From the NCBI GenBank assembly GCA_950054155.1, contig CATLOT010000010.1, forward strand, positions 1 through 64,000: DNA of 64,000 nucleotides, in the 5' to 3' direction. This document shows, piece after piece, positions 34,171-42,284 of the stretch. The translations under genes were made by a program, and so were the position numbers. The notes under the pieces are model-generated. The model did not search any database and was not told the origin of the DNA. It was given only the letters and a program-made list of their open reading frames with translations. This stretch comes from an uncultured Bacteriovoracaceae bacterium. GTDB lineage: Bacteria > Bdellovibrionota > Bacteriovoracia > Bacteriovoracales > Bacteriovoracaceae. How positions within the stretch are numbered: position 1 is the first letter of the stretch; each line of letters starts with the position of its first letter.

Positions 34171-34500
34171 TTATTGGCAGCGAAACTCGTAGACACGAAC
34201 CTGGGTGTTGCGGCGATAATCTATTCTTAAGGTCACAAAATCAGTCCCCATTATTTTATCGTTAGTGATCCTAAACTGGCGAGGAGCACATGTTTCTCGC
34301 ATCTTCTTTTTGGTCTTAATATTTCTGGCCTTACTCATAGCCGCGGTCTTTGCAAGAGGGTAGTGAATGCGAGCAAAGGTAATAATGCCGTTGCGATCTC
34401 TGATAAAGGAATCAAGTTCAGCATCCCACTTATTGGGGTCGTCCTTTTCGTTATTGGCACAGGATGCGAGAAAGAGAAGGCAGAGAATTAAATATTTCAT
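34171..34500 (-). CDS. Small lipoprotein
   Basis: A 109-aa lipoprotein. MKYLILCLLFLASC gives a lipobox with lipidated C14. The mature part is basic (KTAAMSKARNIKTKKKMRETC) with two further cysteines, one at the C-terminus (EFRCQ). AAGG precedes ATG 34500 with good spacing; the longer frame to 34632 overlaps the divergent tsaC gene and is not supported. Function unknown. It ends 3 nt from the PilZ gene stop. Confidence 0.75.
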   Translation of the reverse strand: MKYLILCLLFLASCANNEKDDPNKWDAELDSFIRDRNGIITFARIHYPLAKTAAMSKARNIKTKKKMRETCAPRQFRITNDKIMGTDFVTLRIDYRRNTQVRVYEFRCQ

Positions 34501-34588
34501 AAGATTTCCTTTTCTTTTCATTTTGACCGCGGCCAGAGTGTTTGGCAAACCACTTGTCGCAATGAGTAACAAATGATAAATAAGGGAA

Positions 34589-35554
34589 ATGTCTGCATTT
34601 CTCTCTGATTCCCTTTCTGAAGCAATCGCCACCTGGAAGCGAGGTGGGCTGGTTGCGATGCCTACTGAAACCGTCTTTGGTTTGGCCGCACCTATAAATC
34701 AAAGAGAACTTATTTCTCAGATCTTTAAGTTTAAAGAGCGCCCTCTCTTTGATCCTCTCATTGTCCATATTTGTAGCCTTGAGCAAGCGCGCTCTTGTAG
34801 CGAAGAGTGGGGGGATGTCGAAGATGAATTAGCTCGTCTTTTTTGGCCAGGGCCCTTAACGATTGTGACTCCTAAATCTGAGCTTATCGATCCTCTCATT
34901 ACAAGTGGCCTTGAAACGGTTGGTCTTAGGATGCCCGATCATTCGTTGGCAATAGATCTTATAAAAGAAGCCCAGTCTCCCCTGGCCGCCCCAAGTGCCA
35001 ATAAGTTTACAAAGACGAGCCCCACTCAGTATGAGCACGTTCTTGAAAACTTTCCTAACGAAGATATTTGCGTTTTAAAAAGTCCTGCCTGTGTGGGGGG
35101 AATCGAATCAACTATTGTTCGCGTTAATCGTGAAAAAGGTCATTTGGAGATTCTAAGACCTGGTCTTATCACTCACGAGGATCTGCTTCAGGTTGGAGAA
35201 AAATTTGCTCTGACAGTGACTAAGGCCGAAACTGCCTTTGAAGAGAAGGCACGTGTGCAAGCGCCTGGGCAATACCATATTCACTACAGACCAGCTTTTC
35301 CCCTCTTTTACTGTGAGCAAAAGAATTTTAAAGGAGCTGGTGAAGAGTATGATGTCATTACTCTTTCTCAAGATGCTGCTCTTGCTGCGCGAGAGCTCTA
35401 TTGTGTGATGCAAGCGAAATTAGGGGAGAATAAGCACAAGAGAATCATTCTCATCCCCGATCAAAGCAAAGACGTGAACTCCAAGCAAGGAGAGATCTTC
35501 CAAAGTATTCTCAACCGTCTCAAAAAAGCGGGTGAGCTCTATGAGAGCAAGTAG
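34589..35554 (+). CDS. Threonylcarbamoyl-AMP synthase, long (Sua5) type
   Basis: A 321-aa enzyme that makes threonylcarbamoyl-AMP from threonine, bicarbonate and ATP for the universal t6A37 tRNA modification. The YrdC domain spans about 1-200 (AMPTETVFGLAAP, KFKERPLFDPLIVH, AAPSANKFTKTSPT, GIESTIVR). The C-terminal Sua5 domain begins at the conserved APGQYHIHYRP. AAGGGA precedes the ATG. The end overlaps the convergent AsnB-like gene by 16 nt. Confidence 0.92.
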   Translation: MSAFLSDSLSEAIATWKRGGLVAMPTETVFGLAAPINQRELISQIFKFKERPLFDPLIVHICSLEQARSCSEEWGDVEDELARLFWPGPLTIVTPKSELIDPLITSGLETVGLRMPDHSLAIDLIKEAQSPLAAPSANKFTKTSPTQYEHVLENFPNEDICVLKSPACVGGIESTIVRVNREKGHLEILRPGLITHEDLLQVGEKFALTVTKAETAFEEKARVQAPGQYHIHYRPAFPLFYCEQKNFKGAGEEYDVITLSQDAALAARELYCVMQAKLGENKHKRIILIPDQSKDVNSKQGEIFQSILNRLKKAGELYESK

Positions 35555-37431
35555 TCTTCAAGATTAATTTTGCGATCAAAGTCGTCACTTTCTCTACCAT
35601 CAAGAAACTCAGTCGCCCAAACTTCAAGACTTAAGAGAGTGAATATTCTATAGCCATGATGCTTGAGCTCAAGAAGCTCATAGTCTTTCGCCTCTTGGTT
35701 TTCAAACTCTTTAAAAAGACTATCGAGAAATTCCTCGTTATACCATCCTCTATTCTTCAAACGGGTCAAAAGGGCTGAAAGAACTTTCGGTCGAGGTTTT
35801 AAAATTTTGTACCAGGGAATATCAAAGCTTCTGTTGTAAATCTCTTCTCTTTTAAGATAGCGACTGAGCGCCATTTTGTGAAAGCGGCGATTAATAGTTT
35901 TGTTATTTGTTAAGCGATGAAGAGTTGTTCCCCCATTGATCCACTCATAGGGTAGGGAGTTGATAAAATCGATGACTTCTTTATTAATAGTAGGTAGATA
36001 AAAGGGCGTATTAAAGTGTTCAACAGAGCGATAGGTTGAAAAACTTTGGTAGGGGTAAAATGCATTATAGAGTTTCCCTGAAATCAGCTGGTCTTGAAAA
36101 CCATCCTTTGTGAAAGGGACTTCGTAGGCGGCACTGGGAAGAGGGGTATTAAAAATTTCTTTTTTAAAGAGTTTCTTTTGAAAGTCAAAAGAGAAGTGGC
36201 GATAGGTGCAAAGCTTTGTCATGAATTGATGATAGTAATCATCTTCAGTAAAGAGGGCCGCTACATGGGAGAGTTCCCAAAATCTTTCCCAGTCCGTGAG
36301 TTTCACTCCTGCTTGCGCCATTTTCAAAGCACTCTTTCTTAAGCCCCTCGGGATATTCTTTATATAGCGGTGGTACTCAGCGACGGGAAAGTATTCTCCC
36401 CATAAAGTGTCACCGCCATCACCACCAAGCATGCCATCCACATGTTCACGGGCTTCCAGACTAAGTTTGTGCAGTGGAAGACTTGAGCCTACAACGGGTT
36501 CTTGATTGGCCCTGACCATGCTTACGATATAATCAAGGTCCTCGGGTTCAAAGGGGATGGGGTGAAAGTGGCCGTTAAACTTCTCACAGATATTCTTTGC
36601 AAAGGCTTCCTCATCCCAGGCCCAACCAGGAAAGGTCACTGTAAAACCATGAAGAGGTTTATCAAAGACCTTGCTACCTTGAATAAAAGCAAAGCTTGTG
36701 TCGTGGCCTCCACTTAAGAGTGAGCCACATGTCTTTGTTTGGGTGGCATTCTTCCAATTCTCAAGACCCGAGCGATAGAGGTTCTCATAGTCATCGAGTT
36801 TGCTTTCCAAATCAGAGAAGGGTTTTCTTTCAAATGAATATTCTGTGTCAGCATGATGAAAGAGGGTGCTCTCATTATCTTCCCTTTGTAGCCTGAAGCA
36901 GGGGAGAAACTTCTTAATAGATGAGATTTGAGTTTGATCGGGGCTTGTAAAGCCATTGCTGATAAAGGAGCGAATGGCCCCAAAGTGAGGTGTGACCTCC
37001 TTGGGCTCAAGGGAGTTTTTAATTTTTAGGATATCATTTGAAAAAATAAAGGGCACTTGACCACTTGTGTAATAGCCACTGGTGCACTGATAGCGATTAT
37101 TAAAGAGGTGGAGAACACCTTTTTTCTTTTGGTAGAAAATAATAAAGTGAAGACCATCGAGGTCCTGATAGAAGTCAGGCCCTTTTTGGTTAAAGAGATC
37201 CTCAATAATGTGGCCCATTCTCTGCGGGTCTTGATTGAAGTGTGAGTAGTCTTCCTTGCTCAGAAGATTCTTAAAGAGGGGACCATGAAGGGAGATGAGA
37301 GCATTTTCACTTTCAAAAATGGGCTGACTTGAGAGGAGAGTAAAATTGTCGGTCTTTTTCTTGAAAGGATAATCTTCCTTAGGGAGTGAATGAGGTTGCG
37401 CGTCTAAAGCACCCCAGAAATGCGAAAGCAT
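35539..37431 (-). CDS. Asparagine-synthetase-like protein lacking the glutaminase cysteine
   Basis: A 630-aa two-domain protein. The N-terminal ~200 residues keep the glutaminase (Ntn) fold pattern (LDGLHFIIFYQ, FSNDILKI), but residue 2 is Leu instead of the nucleophilic Cys, so glutamine cannot be hydrolysed in the usual way. The synthetase domain has the PP-loop SGGHDTSF at about 238-245 and LGGDGGDTLWGEY, so ATP-dependent adenylation is plausible. Related glutaminase-dead enzymes include lasso-peptide cyclases and beta-lactam synthetases. GAGGAA precedes the ATG. It is divergent from amt-asnB. Confidence 0.78.
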   Translation of the reverse strand: MLSHFWGALDAQPHSLPKEDYPFKKKTDNFTLLSSQPIFESENALISLHGPLFKNLLSKEDYSHFNQDPQRMGHIIEDLFNQKGPDFYQDLDGLHFIIFYQKKKGVLHLFNNRYQCTSGYYTSGQVPFIFSNDILKIKNSLEPKEVTPHFGAIRSFISNGFTSPDQTQISSIKKFLPCFRLQREDNESTLFHHADTEYSFERKPFSDLESKLDDYENLYRSGLENWKNATQTKTCGSLLSGGHDTSFAFIQGSKVFDKPLHGFTVTFPGWAWDEEAFAKNICEKFNGHFHPIPFEPEDLDYIVSMVRANQEPVVGSSLPLHKLSLEAREHVDGMLGGDGGDTLWGEYFPVAEYHRYIKNIPRGLRKSALKMAQAGVKLTDWERFWELSHVAALFTEDDYYHQFMTKLCTYRHFSFDFQKKLFKKEIFNTPLPSAAYEVPFTKDGFQDQLISGKLYNAFYPYQSFSTYRSVEHFNTPFYLPTINKEVIDFINSLPYEWINGGTTLHRLTNNKTINRRFHKMALSRYLKREEIYNRSFDIPWYKILKPRPKVLSALLTRLKNRGWYNEEFLDSLFKEFENQEAKDYELLELKHHGYRIFTLLSLEVWATEFLDGRESDDFDRKINLEDYLLS

Positions 37432-37446
37432 AGTGATTCCTCTTTT

Positions 37447-37475
37447 TTGACAAAAATACTTTTAAGTAATGATAC
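37447..37475 (+). promoter_or_regulatory. Predicted sigma70 promoter of amt-asnB
   Basis: TTGACA (37447-37452, perfect -35) and TGATAC (37470-37475) are separated by 17 nt, about 40 nt before the amt ATG. Confidence 0.65.
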
Positions 37476-37517
37476 ACTAGCTTTAAAACTAATGGGAAGG
37501 CTTTGGAGTAGAGATTG

Positions 37518-38615
37518 ATGGATCAATTTTGGCTTATATTTTGTGGATTACTCGTCTTTTTGATGATCTTTGGACTGGGTCTTATGGGAAGTGGTGTCGT
37601 TCGCTTTAAGAACTCTCTGAGCCAACTAATCCAAACCCTTTTGATTATTCCCCACGGTCTTTTGCTCTTTAGCTTAGTTATAGGTCCTGTCGTCTACGGG
37701 GGACTTGGGCCAGCTGATTTCTTCTATCAGTGTAGTTTCTTTTTGATCGCTCAGGCCATTTTGGTTGGGGTATGGGCAGAGAGGATGAGTCTAAAGAAAA
37801 TGCTTCTCTTTGTGAATCTTTGGGGCCTTGTGGTTTATCTGCCAGTTGCTTATGCGGTGTGGAGCTCAGAGGGATTTATTTTAAAGATGAAGGTGGTCGA
37901 TTTTGCTGGAGGCCTTGTTATTCATGTCACCACTGGCTTTAGTGCCCTCGCAATGACTTATCTTGCAAGACGAAGAGTCGACTACTTCAAGCTCATTAAG
38001 CATCATAGTAACCCCCAGATTTTCTGTGGATTGATTTTTCTGTGGCTTGGCTGGTTTGGCTTTAATGGCGGTAGTGCCCAAGGATTCGATAACCAGGCGC
38101 TCAGTGCCCTCTTAAATACCTTTATTACACCTGCTTTTAGTTTGTTGATTTGGTTTTGGATCGATCTTATTCACACTCCCCATCGCTCCTCACTTCTTCA
38201 TTTAAGTATGGCGGTGGTCGCTGGACTGGTTATGGTCACTCCTAGTGCCGGTCTGATCAGTACTCAAAGTGCTGCGATTCTTGGGGTTCTTGCGGGTGTC
38301 TTTACCAATTATAGTGTGCGCTTCATGCACAAAGTGTTCAATCAAGATGATGTGATGGAAGTCTTCTCGACTCATGGTCTCACTGGGTTATGTGGGACTC
38401 TCTTTCTTTGCTTCTTTCTACCTGGAGCTCAGGCGAGCACGCAGCTAATCGCCGGCGTTGGTGTAGCGGCTTATAGTTTTCTGATGACCTTTGCTGTGAT
38501 TAAGATCTTTGGCGTCGACTTCTTTCTTGTTAAAGCTGAAAAGGAAGAAAGTGGACTCGACATTGGTGACCACGGAGAGTATGTCCAAAATATTCCCAAA
38601 GGGGGATTGAGCTAG
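37518..38615 (+). CDS. amt: Ammonium transporter family protein
   Basis: A 365-aa inner-membrane channel with about ten to eleven helices. The Amt signature DFAGGLVIHVTTGFSALA holds the first pore histidine. FLWLGWFGFNGGSA and the second pore histidine in VFSTHGLTGLCGTLF are conserved. GGAG precedes ATG 37518; an in-frame TTG three bases earlier is possible. The stop overlaps the GTG of asnB by one base, so ammonium uptake and asparagine synthesis are co-expressed. No GlnK gene is present. Confidence 0.9.
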   Translation: MDQFWLIFCGLLVFLMIFGLGLMGSGVVRFKNSLSQLIQTLLIIPHGLLLFSLVIGPVVYGGLGPADFFYQCSFFLIAQAILVGVWAERMSLKKMLLFVNLWGLVVYLPVAYAVWSSEGFILKMKVVDFAGGLVIHVTTGFSALAMTYLARRRVDYFKLIKHHSNPQIFCGLIFLWLGWFGFNGGSAQGFDNQALSALLNTFITPAFSLLIWFWIDLIHTPHRSSLLHLSMAVVAGLVMVTPSAGLISTQSAAILGVLAGVFTNYSVRFMHKVFNQDDVMEVFSTHGLTGLCGTLFLCFFLPGAQASTQLIAGVGVAAYSFLMTFAVIKIFGVDFFLVKAEKEESGLDIGDHGEYVQNIPKGGLS

Positions 38616-40402
38616 TGTGTGGCTTCTTTTGCGCGATTGCTAAAGATCATCCTTTTAAAGAGGAAAGTTTTCTCAACTCCTTTCGCAATTCAGATCTCCT
38701 CATTCAGAGAGGCCCAGATGAGCAGGGCTTTTACCGTCATCCTCACCACTTTTGTTTTCATAGCCGCCTGCAAACCTTGAGTCTCCTTGATGAGGATAAT
38801 CTTGATAAGCAACCCCTTGTACGAGGGGAGGATTATCTGCTCTTTAATGGAGATATTTATAACTACCGCGACTTTAGCTCCACAGTGAAGAATGGGGACA
38901 CCAGCGCTCTCTTTACGCTTTTGCAAAAGAAATCAATTGCTGCCCTCAATGATCTCAATGGTAACTTTGCTCTTTGCTATAAAGAAGGTGAAAGATTATT
39001 TCTTGCTAGGGATCGCATGGGGATTAGGCCGCTCTTTTATACACTCTTAGAGGGCTTAGAAAAGCCGATGGTTGCCGCGAGCACGAATCTCTTTATTTTA
39101 GCTGAATTAAGAAAGAAGCATCACCACGAGCTCACCCTTAATAATGACTTCTTTTCTCAGTATCACACCTTACGCTATGGCGCCTCAGTGAGAGAGTGTG
39201 TGTTTCATGAAATTCATGCCGTGGCGCCAGGACACTTTATCGAAATTAATTTGAATGACCTTCTGATTGAAAAAAGAGTGAACCTTAAGGAAGTAACTTA
39301 TTGGGATATTAACTCAATCTCTCGTGCTACTGGTGAGGTTAGTGGAGAGGCTTGCGAAGACGAGCTTGCCTCCCTCCTAAAAGATGCCATTGAAATCCGC
39401 ACCCAGACCCATGGCCAGGAGTTTTCAACCTTTCTCAGTGGAGGAATTGATAGCGGTCTTATCAGTGCACTAGCGAGTAAGAAAAGTGGCTTTAAAGAGT
39501 CTCTTTATATGTCTCTTCCGGGTTCAAGTAACGAAGATGAGCGTCTGAATCGTTTTCAAAAGAGTTATGATCTTCCCCTTCGAAAGATAACCTACAATCC
39601 TCACAAAGATCTTAAGGTCTTTGATGCCCTAGAGCAGCCCTATGGAGACACGATCATTTTTCTTGTGGATCAGCTCTGTAAGGAGGCGGCCAAGAGTTCA
39701 CGGGTGGTTCTTAGTGGCGATGGGGCCGATGAAGTTTTTGGAGGCTACGTTCACCACCGTGTCTTCTTTATGGCGCAACTCTTTAATAAAGCTTTGCCAG
39801 GGCTGGGAAGAAGCGCCGTTTTAAAATTAATGGGCTCCTTGCCAACGTCCTTTTGGAATACTTTCTTTCCTTATAATCAGGCGCTTGATCAAAAGGGAAT
39901 TCAAAAATTCATCAAATTTCTCCATTCCTTTCAAAATCCCCTTAAGGCCTATCTCTCTTTGGTCTCTCTTGGCAGTGAGAAAGAAGAGGAAGCGGTCTAT
40001 ACTAAGTTAGAAAGGCAATGGCCAAGAAGCACGCCATTTTCTATGCATGAACTTCTACGCTTTGATCTTAAGTTTTGGTCGCCTCAGTACGCTCTTTATA
40101 AAATGGATCGTATTGGCTTTTCCCGTGGTCTTGATATTAGAGTGCCCTTCTTTGATCACCGTCTTGTTGAGTGGTCACTTCGTCATCATGAGGGCAAGCC
40201 CTGTCAAAGTCTTAGGGGCGCTAAAGTCCAGTTAAGAAGAGCTGTCGCGAAATATGGCCTTCTTAAAGATGAACTATGGAAAGAAAAGAAGTTTCCCTTT
40301 CGCCTCAGTGAAGTTGAGGGGGGCCTCTATGAAGGCAAGCGCAAGGTTGTGAGGGATCACGAGCAACAGTGGCATCGAGTTTACAAAGAGAGAATAAATT
40401 AA
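38615..40402 (+). CDS. asnB: Glutamine-hydrolysing asparagine synthetase
   Basis: A 595-aa enzyme. GTG 38615 is followed at once by Cys2-Gly-Phe-Phe, the processed glutaminase nucleophile. The glutaminase core (RGPDEQGFY, LLFNGDIYNY, RDRMGIRPLFY) and synthetase PP-loop SGGIDSGL (about residue 275), LSGDGADEVFGGY and DIRVPFFDHRLVE are all intact. It would convert aspartate to asparagine or amidate a related substrate. Coupled to amt upstream and 12 nt from the FliG-like gene downstream. Confidence 0.9.
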   Translation: MCGFFCAIAKDHPFKEESFLNSFRNSDLLIQRGPDEQGFYRHPHHFCFHSRLQTLSLLDEDNLDKQPLVRGEDYLLFNGDIYNYRDFSSTVKNGDTSALFTLLQKKSIAALNDLNGNFALCYKEGERLFLARDRMGIRPLFYTLLEGLEKPMVAASTNLFILAELRKKHHHELTLNNDFFSQYHTLRYGASVRECVFHEIHAVAPGHFIEINLNDLLIEKRVNLKEVTYWDINSISRATGEVSGEACEDELASLLKDAIEIRTQTHGQEFSTFLSGGIDSGLISALASKKSGFKESLYMSLPGSSNEDERLNRFQKSYDLPLRKITYNPHKDLKVFDALEQPYGDTIIFLVDQLCKEAAKSSRVVLSGDGADEVFGGYVHHRVFFMAQLFNKALPGLGRSAVLKLMGSLPTSFWNTFFPYNQALDQKGIQKFIKFLHSFQNPLKAYLSLVSLGSEKEEEAVYTKLERQWPRSTPFSMHELLRFDLKFWSPQYALYKMDRIGFSRGLDIRVPFFDHRLVEWSLRHHEGKPCQSLRGAKVQLRRAVAKYGLLKDELWKEKKFPFRLSEVEGGLYEGKRKVVRDHEQQWHRVYKERIN

Positions 40403-40414
40403 GGAGGAGTGAGA

Positions 40415-40843
40415 ATGAGCGATAAGAAATTAGCGGTGGATATAGCTGCCGATATGCTTAATGGGCTTGATCCTGAGCAAAAAGAGAAGGTGATTGAGCT
40501 CATGAAAGAGAAGGACCCCACGATGACGGCAGAGATTGTGGATCATCTCTTTAAGGTAGAAAGCCTCACACTCTTAACCCCAAAAATGATGTCCGACTTT
40601 CTTAAAGCTGTGCCCCTTAAAGTTTTAGGGCATGCCTTGAAAATCGAGGATAGAAGAATTGCCGATTTTTTCTATCAAAATATGAGTGCACGAATGGCCG
40701 AAGATTTGCGCTTTCATCTCGAGGAAGAAAAGATACCCAAGGAGAAGGCCTTTGAGGCCCATCGTGTGCTTAAGAAGACCTGTGAGAAGTTAATCGCTGA
40801 GGGAGCGATTATTTTACGTCATGATTCCGATAAGTTAGTTTAG
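40415..40843 (+). CDS. Stand-alone FliG-like protein (middle and C-terminal domains)
   Basis: A 142-aa soluble protein that aligns by eye with the middle and C-terminal parts of the flagellar switch protein FliG: LNGLDPEQKEKVIELMKEK, then LFKVESLTLLTPKMMSDFLKAVP (FliG FVFEDL-like), and FFYQNMSARMAEDLRFHLEEE (FliG NMSKRAA-like), ending EGAIIL. The FliG N-terminal domain that binds FliF is absent. AAGGAGG precedes ATG 40415 with 7-nt spacing. It is the third gene of the amt-asnB unit. Known FliG interacts with MotA and FliM; whether this one does is unknown. Confidence 0.68.
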   Translation: MSDKKLAVDIAADMLNGLDPEQKEKVIELMKEKDPTMTAEIVDHLFKVESLTLLTPKMMSDFLKAVPLKVLGHALKIEDRRIADFFYQNMSARMAEDLRFHLEEEKIPKEKAFEAHRVLKKTCEKLIAEGAIILRHDSDKLV

Positions 40844-40907
40844 TTTTGTCCTAACTTTTGACAGATGTGAAGCTTTTTCAAATTTAGACCAGCTCTCTCT
40901 CATTTGT

Positions 40908-40916
40908 TGGTATAAC
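40908..40916 (+). promoter_or_regulatory. Extended -10 promoter element
   Basis: TGG-TATAAC (40908-40916) fits the extended -10 form. A TTGACA (40858-40863) lies too far upstream for a normal spacer. The ATG of the next gene is 36 nt downstream behind a good ribosome binding site. Confidence 0.45.
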
Positions 40917-40951
40917 TAGAGGAACCCAAAAATAATCCTTTAGGAGAGACC

Positions 40952-41716
40952 ATGAAAAGCGTAATTTTAGCGGCCCTTATGGCCATTGGCACGACTCAAG
41001 CAGCTTCTATTCCTAAGAGTAAGAGTGACTACTGCTCTTCTCAAAAGTCAGTTAAGAGGCACCAAAGAATTTTAGAAGAAGATGATATGAGAATGGCCCG
41101 TCGAAATTATGGGGGACTTGTCGGTGGTGGAGTTTGCTGGTGGCATTCACGTTTTCAAAGAAACGCCGCCTACCTCACTATCTATCGTCCCGATAAAGCG
41201 AGACCAAGTGAGCGTAAATTAAAACGCTTGGTAAAAGATATTAGAAAAGGTCGTAAAGTAATCGAAATCCCCGGCTATAGTAATTTTAAAGAATTTAGTC
41301 GTGATAACTATGAAGAAATTCAAAAGAACCTAGAGTCATGGCAGCGTATTGATGGAATGGTTTTTCAACACTGGGTTATTGGCCTTGCTGGATCTTCTAT
41401 TCGTACACCTGAGGCCATGAAAAAAGAGATGGATGAACTCTACGCTCAAACTCAACAAGGTGATGTTGTTTATCAGAAGTTACAAATTAAAGGAATTACG
41501 GCCCACGCGTGGCTTGTGATTGGAATGGAAAAAACAACGAATGGTTATGACCTCTTTGTTGTTGATTCCAACTATCCAAACTCGACTCAGAAATACACTT
41601 ACGAAGAAGGTGATGATTCCTTCTACTATTATGGTTACGGTGCTTTCTCTCCCTACACGGGCAAGAATTCAGAACTTAATCGTATTAAAGAAATTGCTAG
41701 CGATTATTGTAACTAG
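40952..41716 (+). CDS. Secreted cysteine-hydrolase-like protein
   Basis: A 254-aa exported protein with signal peptide MKSVILAALMAIGTTQA. The mature part has a Cys-His-Asp/Asn arrangement typical of papain- or transglutaminase-fold enzymes: C62 in GGGVCWWHSR, H185 in TAHAWLVIG and D205 or N207 in FVVDSNYP. Spacing and order fit clan CA cysteine peptidases, but I do not recognise the family, so enzymatic activity is inference. Two extra cysteines (C28 and the penultimate residue) could form a disulfide. GGAGAG precedes the ATG. It ends one base before the apt stop on the other strand. Confidence 0.7.
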   Translation: MKSVILAALMAIGTTQAASIPKSKSDYCSSQKSVKRHQRILEEDDMRMARRNYGGLVGGGVCWWHSRFQRNAAYLTIYRPDKARPSERKLKRLVKDIRKGRKVIEIPGYSNFKEFSRDNYEEIQKNLESWQRIDGMVFQHWVIGLAGSSIRTPEAMKKEMDELYAQTQQGDVVYQKLQIKGITAHAWLVIGMEKTTNGYDLFVVDSNYPNSTQKYTYEEGDDSFYYYGYGAFSPYTGKNSELNRIKEIASDYCN

Positions 41717-41717
41717 A

Positions 41718-42260
41718 CTATTCGCCCTCAAAATCCACGAGGGCGCACCAAGGAATGCCATGGGCGGTGAGTTTTTCACCGCCTTTTAAATCGGGAAGAT
41801 CAACAACAAAACAGGCTTCAACCACTTGGGCCTTTGTCTTTTTGATCAGCTCATAAGCCCCAAGTGCCGTTCCCCCTGTCGCAAGAAGATCATCAACAAG
41901 AAGTACGCGCTGGCCTTCATTGAGGGCATCTTTATGAATTTCAATCGTATCAGTACCATACTCAAGCGAATAGTCTTGAGAAAAGGTCTCGCCAGGAAGC
42001 TTACCTTTCTTACGAATGGGCACAAAACCTAAGCCAAGTTCGTAGGCCATGGCCGCTCCAAGAATAAAACCACGCGCCTCAATACCAGCAATGACATCGA
42101 TCTTACCTTCATGGGTCTCAAGACACCTCTTACAAAGCAGTTGAATGGTCTCTTTTAGTCCTTGGGGATCGAGAAGAAGAGTCGTGATGTCACGAAACAT
42201 AATTCCTTCTTTTGGCCAATTAGGGATGGTGCGAATTTTACTCTTGAGTGATTCAGACAT
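41718..42260 (-). CDS. apt: Adenine phosphoribosyltransferase
   Basis: A 180-aa salvage enzyme making AMP from adenine and PRPP. The PRPP motif is VLLVDDLLATGGTA. The N-terminal FPKEGI-like motif appears as WPKEGIMFRDIT, and GIEARGFILGAAMA is standard. It lies 24 nt after the sensor kinase gene and may be read from the res operon. Confidence 0.96.
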   Translation of the reverse strand: MSESLKSKIRTIPNWPKEGIMFRDITTLLLDPQGLKETIQLLCKRCLETHEGKIDVIAGIEARGFILGAAMAYELGLGFVPIRKKGKLPGETFSQDYSLEYGTDTIEIHKDALNEGQRVLLVDDLLATGGTALGAYELIKKTKAQVVEACFVVDLPDLKGGEKLTAHGIPWCALVDFEGE

Positions 42261-42284
42261 AATTTCTCTTTCTTGGGTTTTGCT

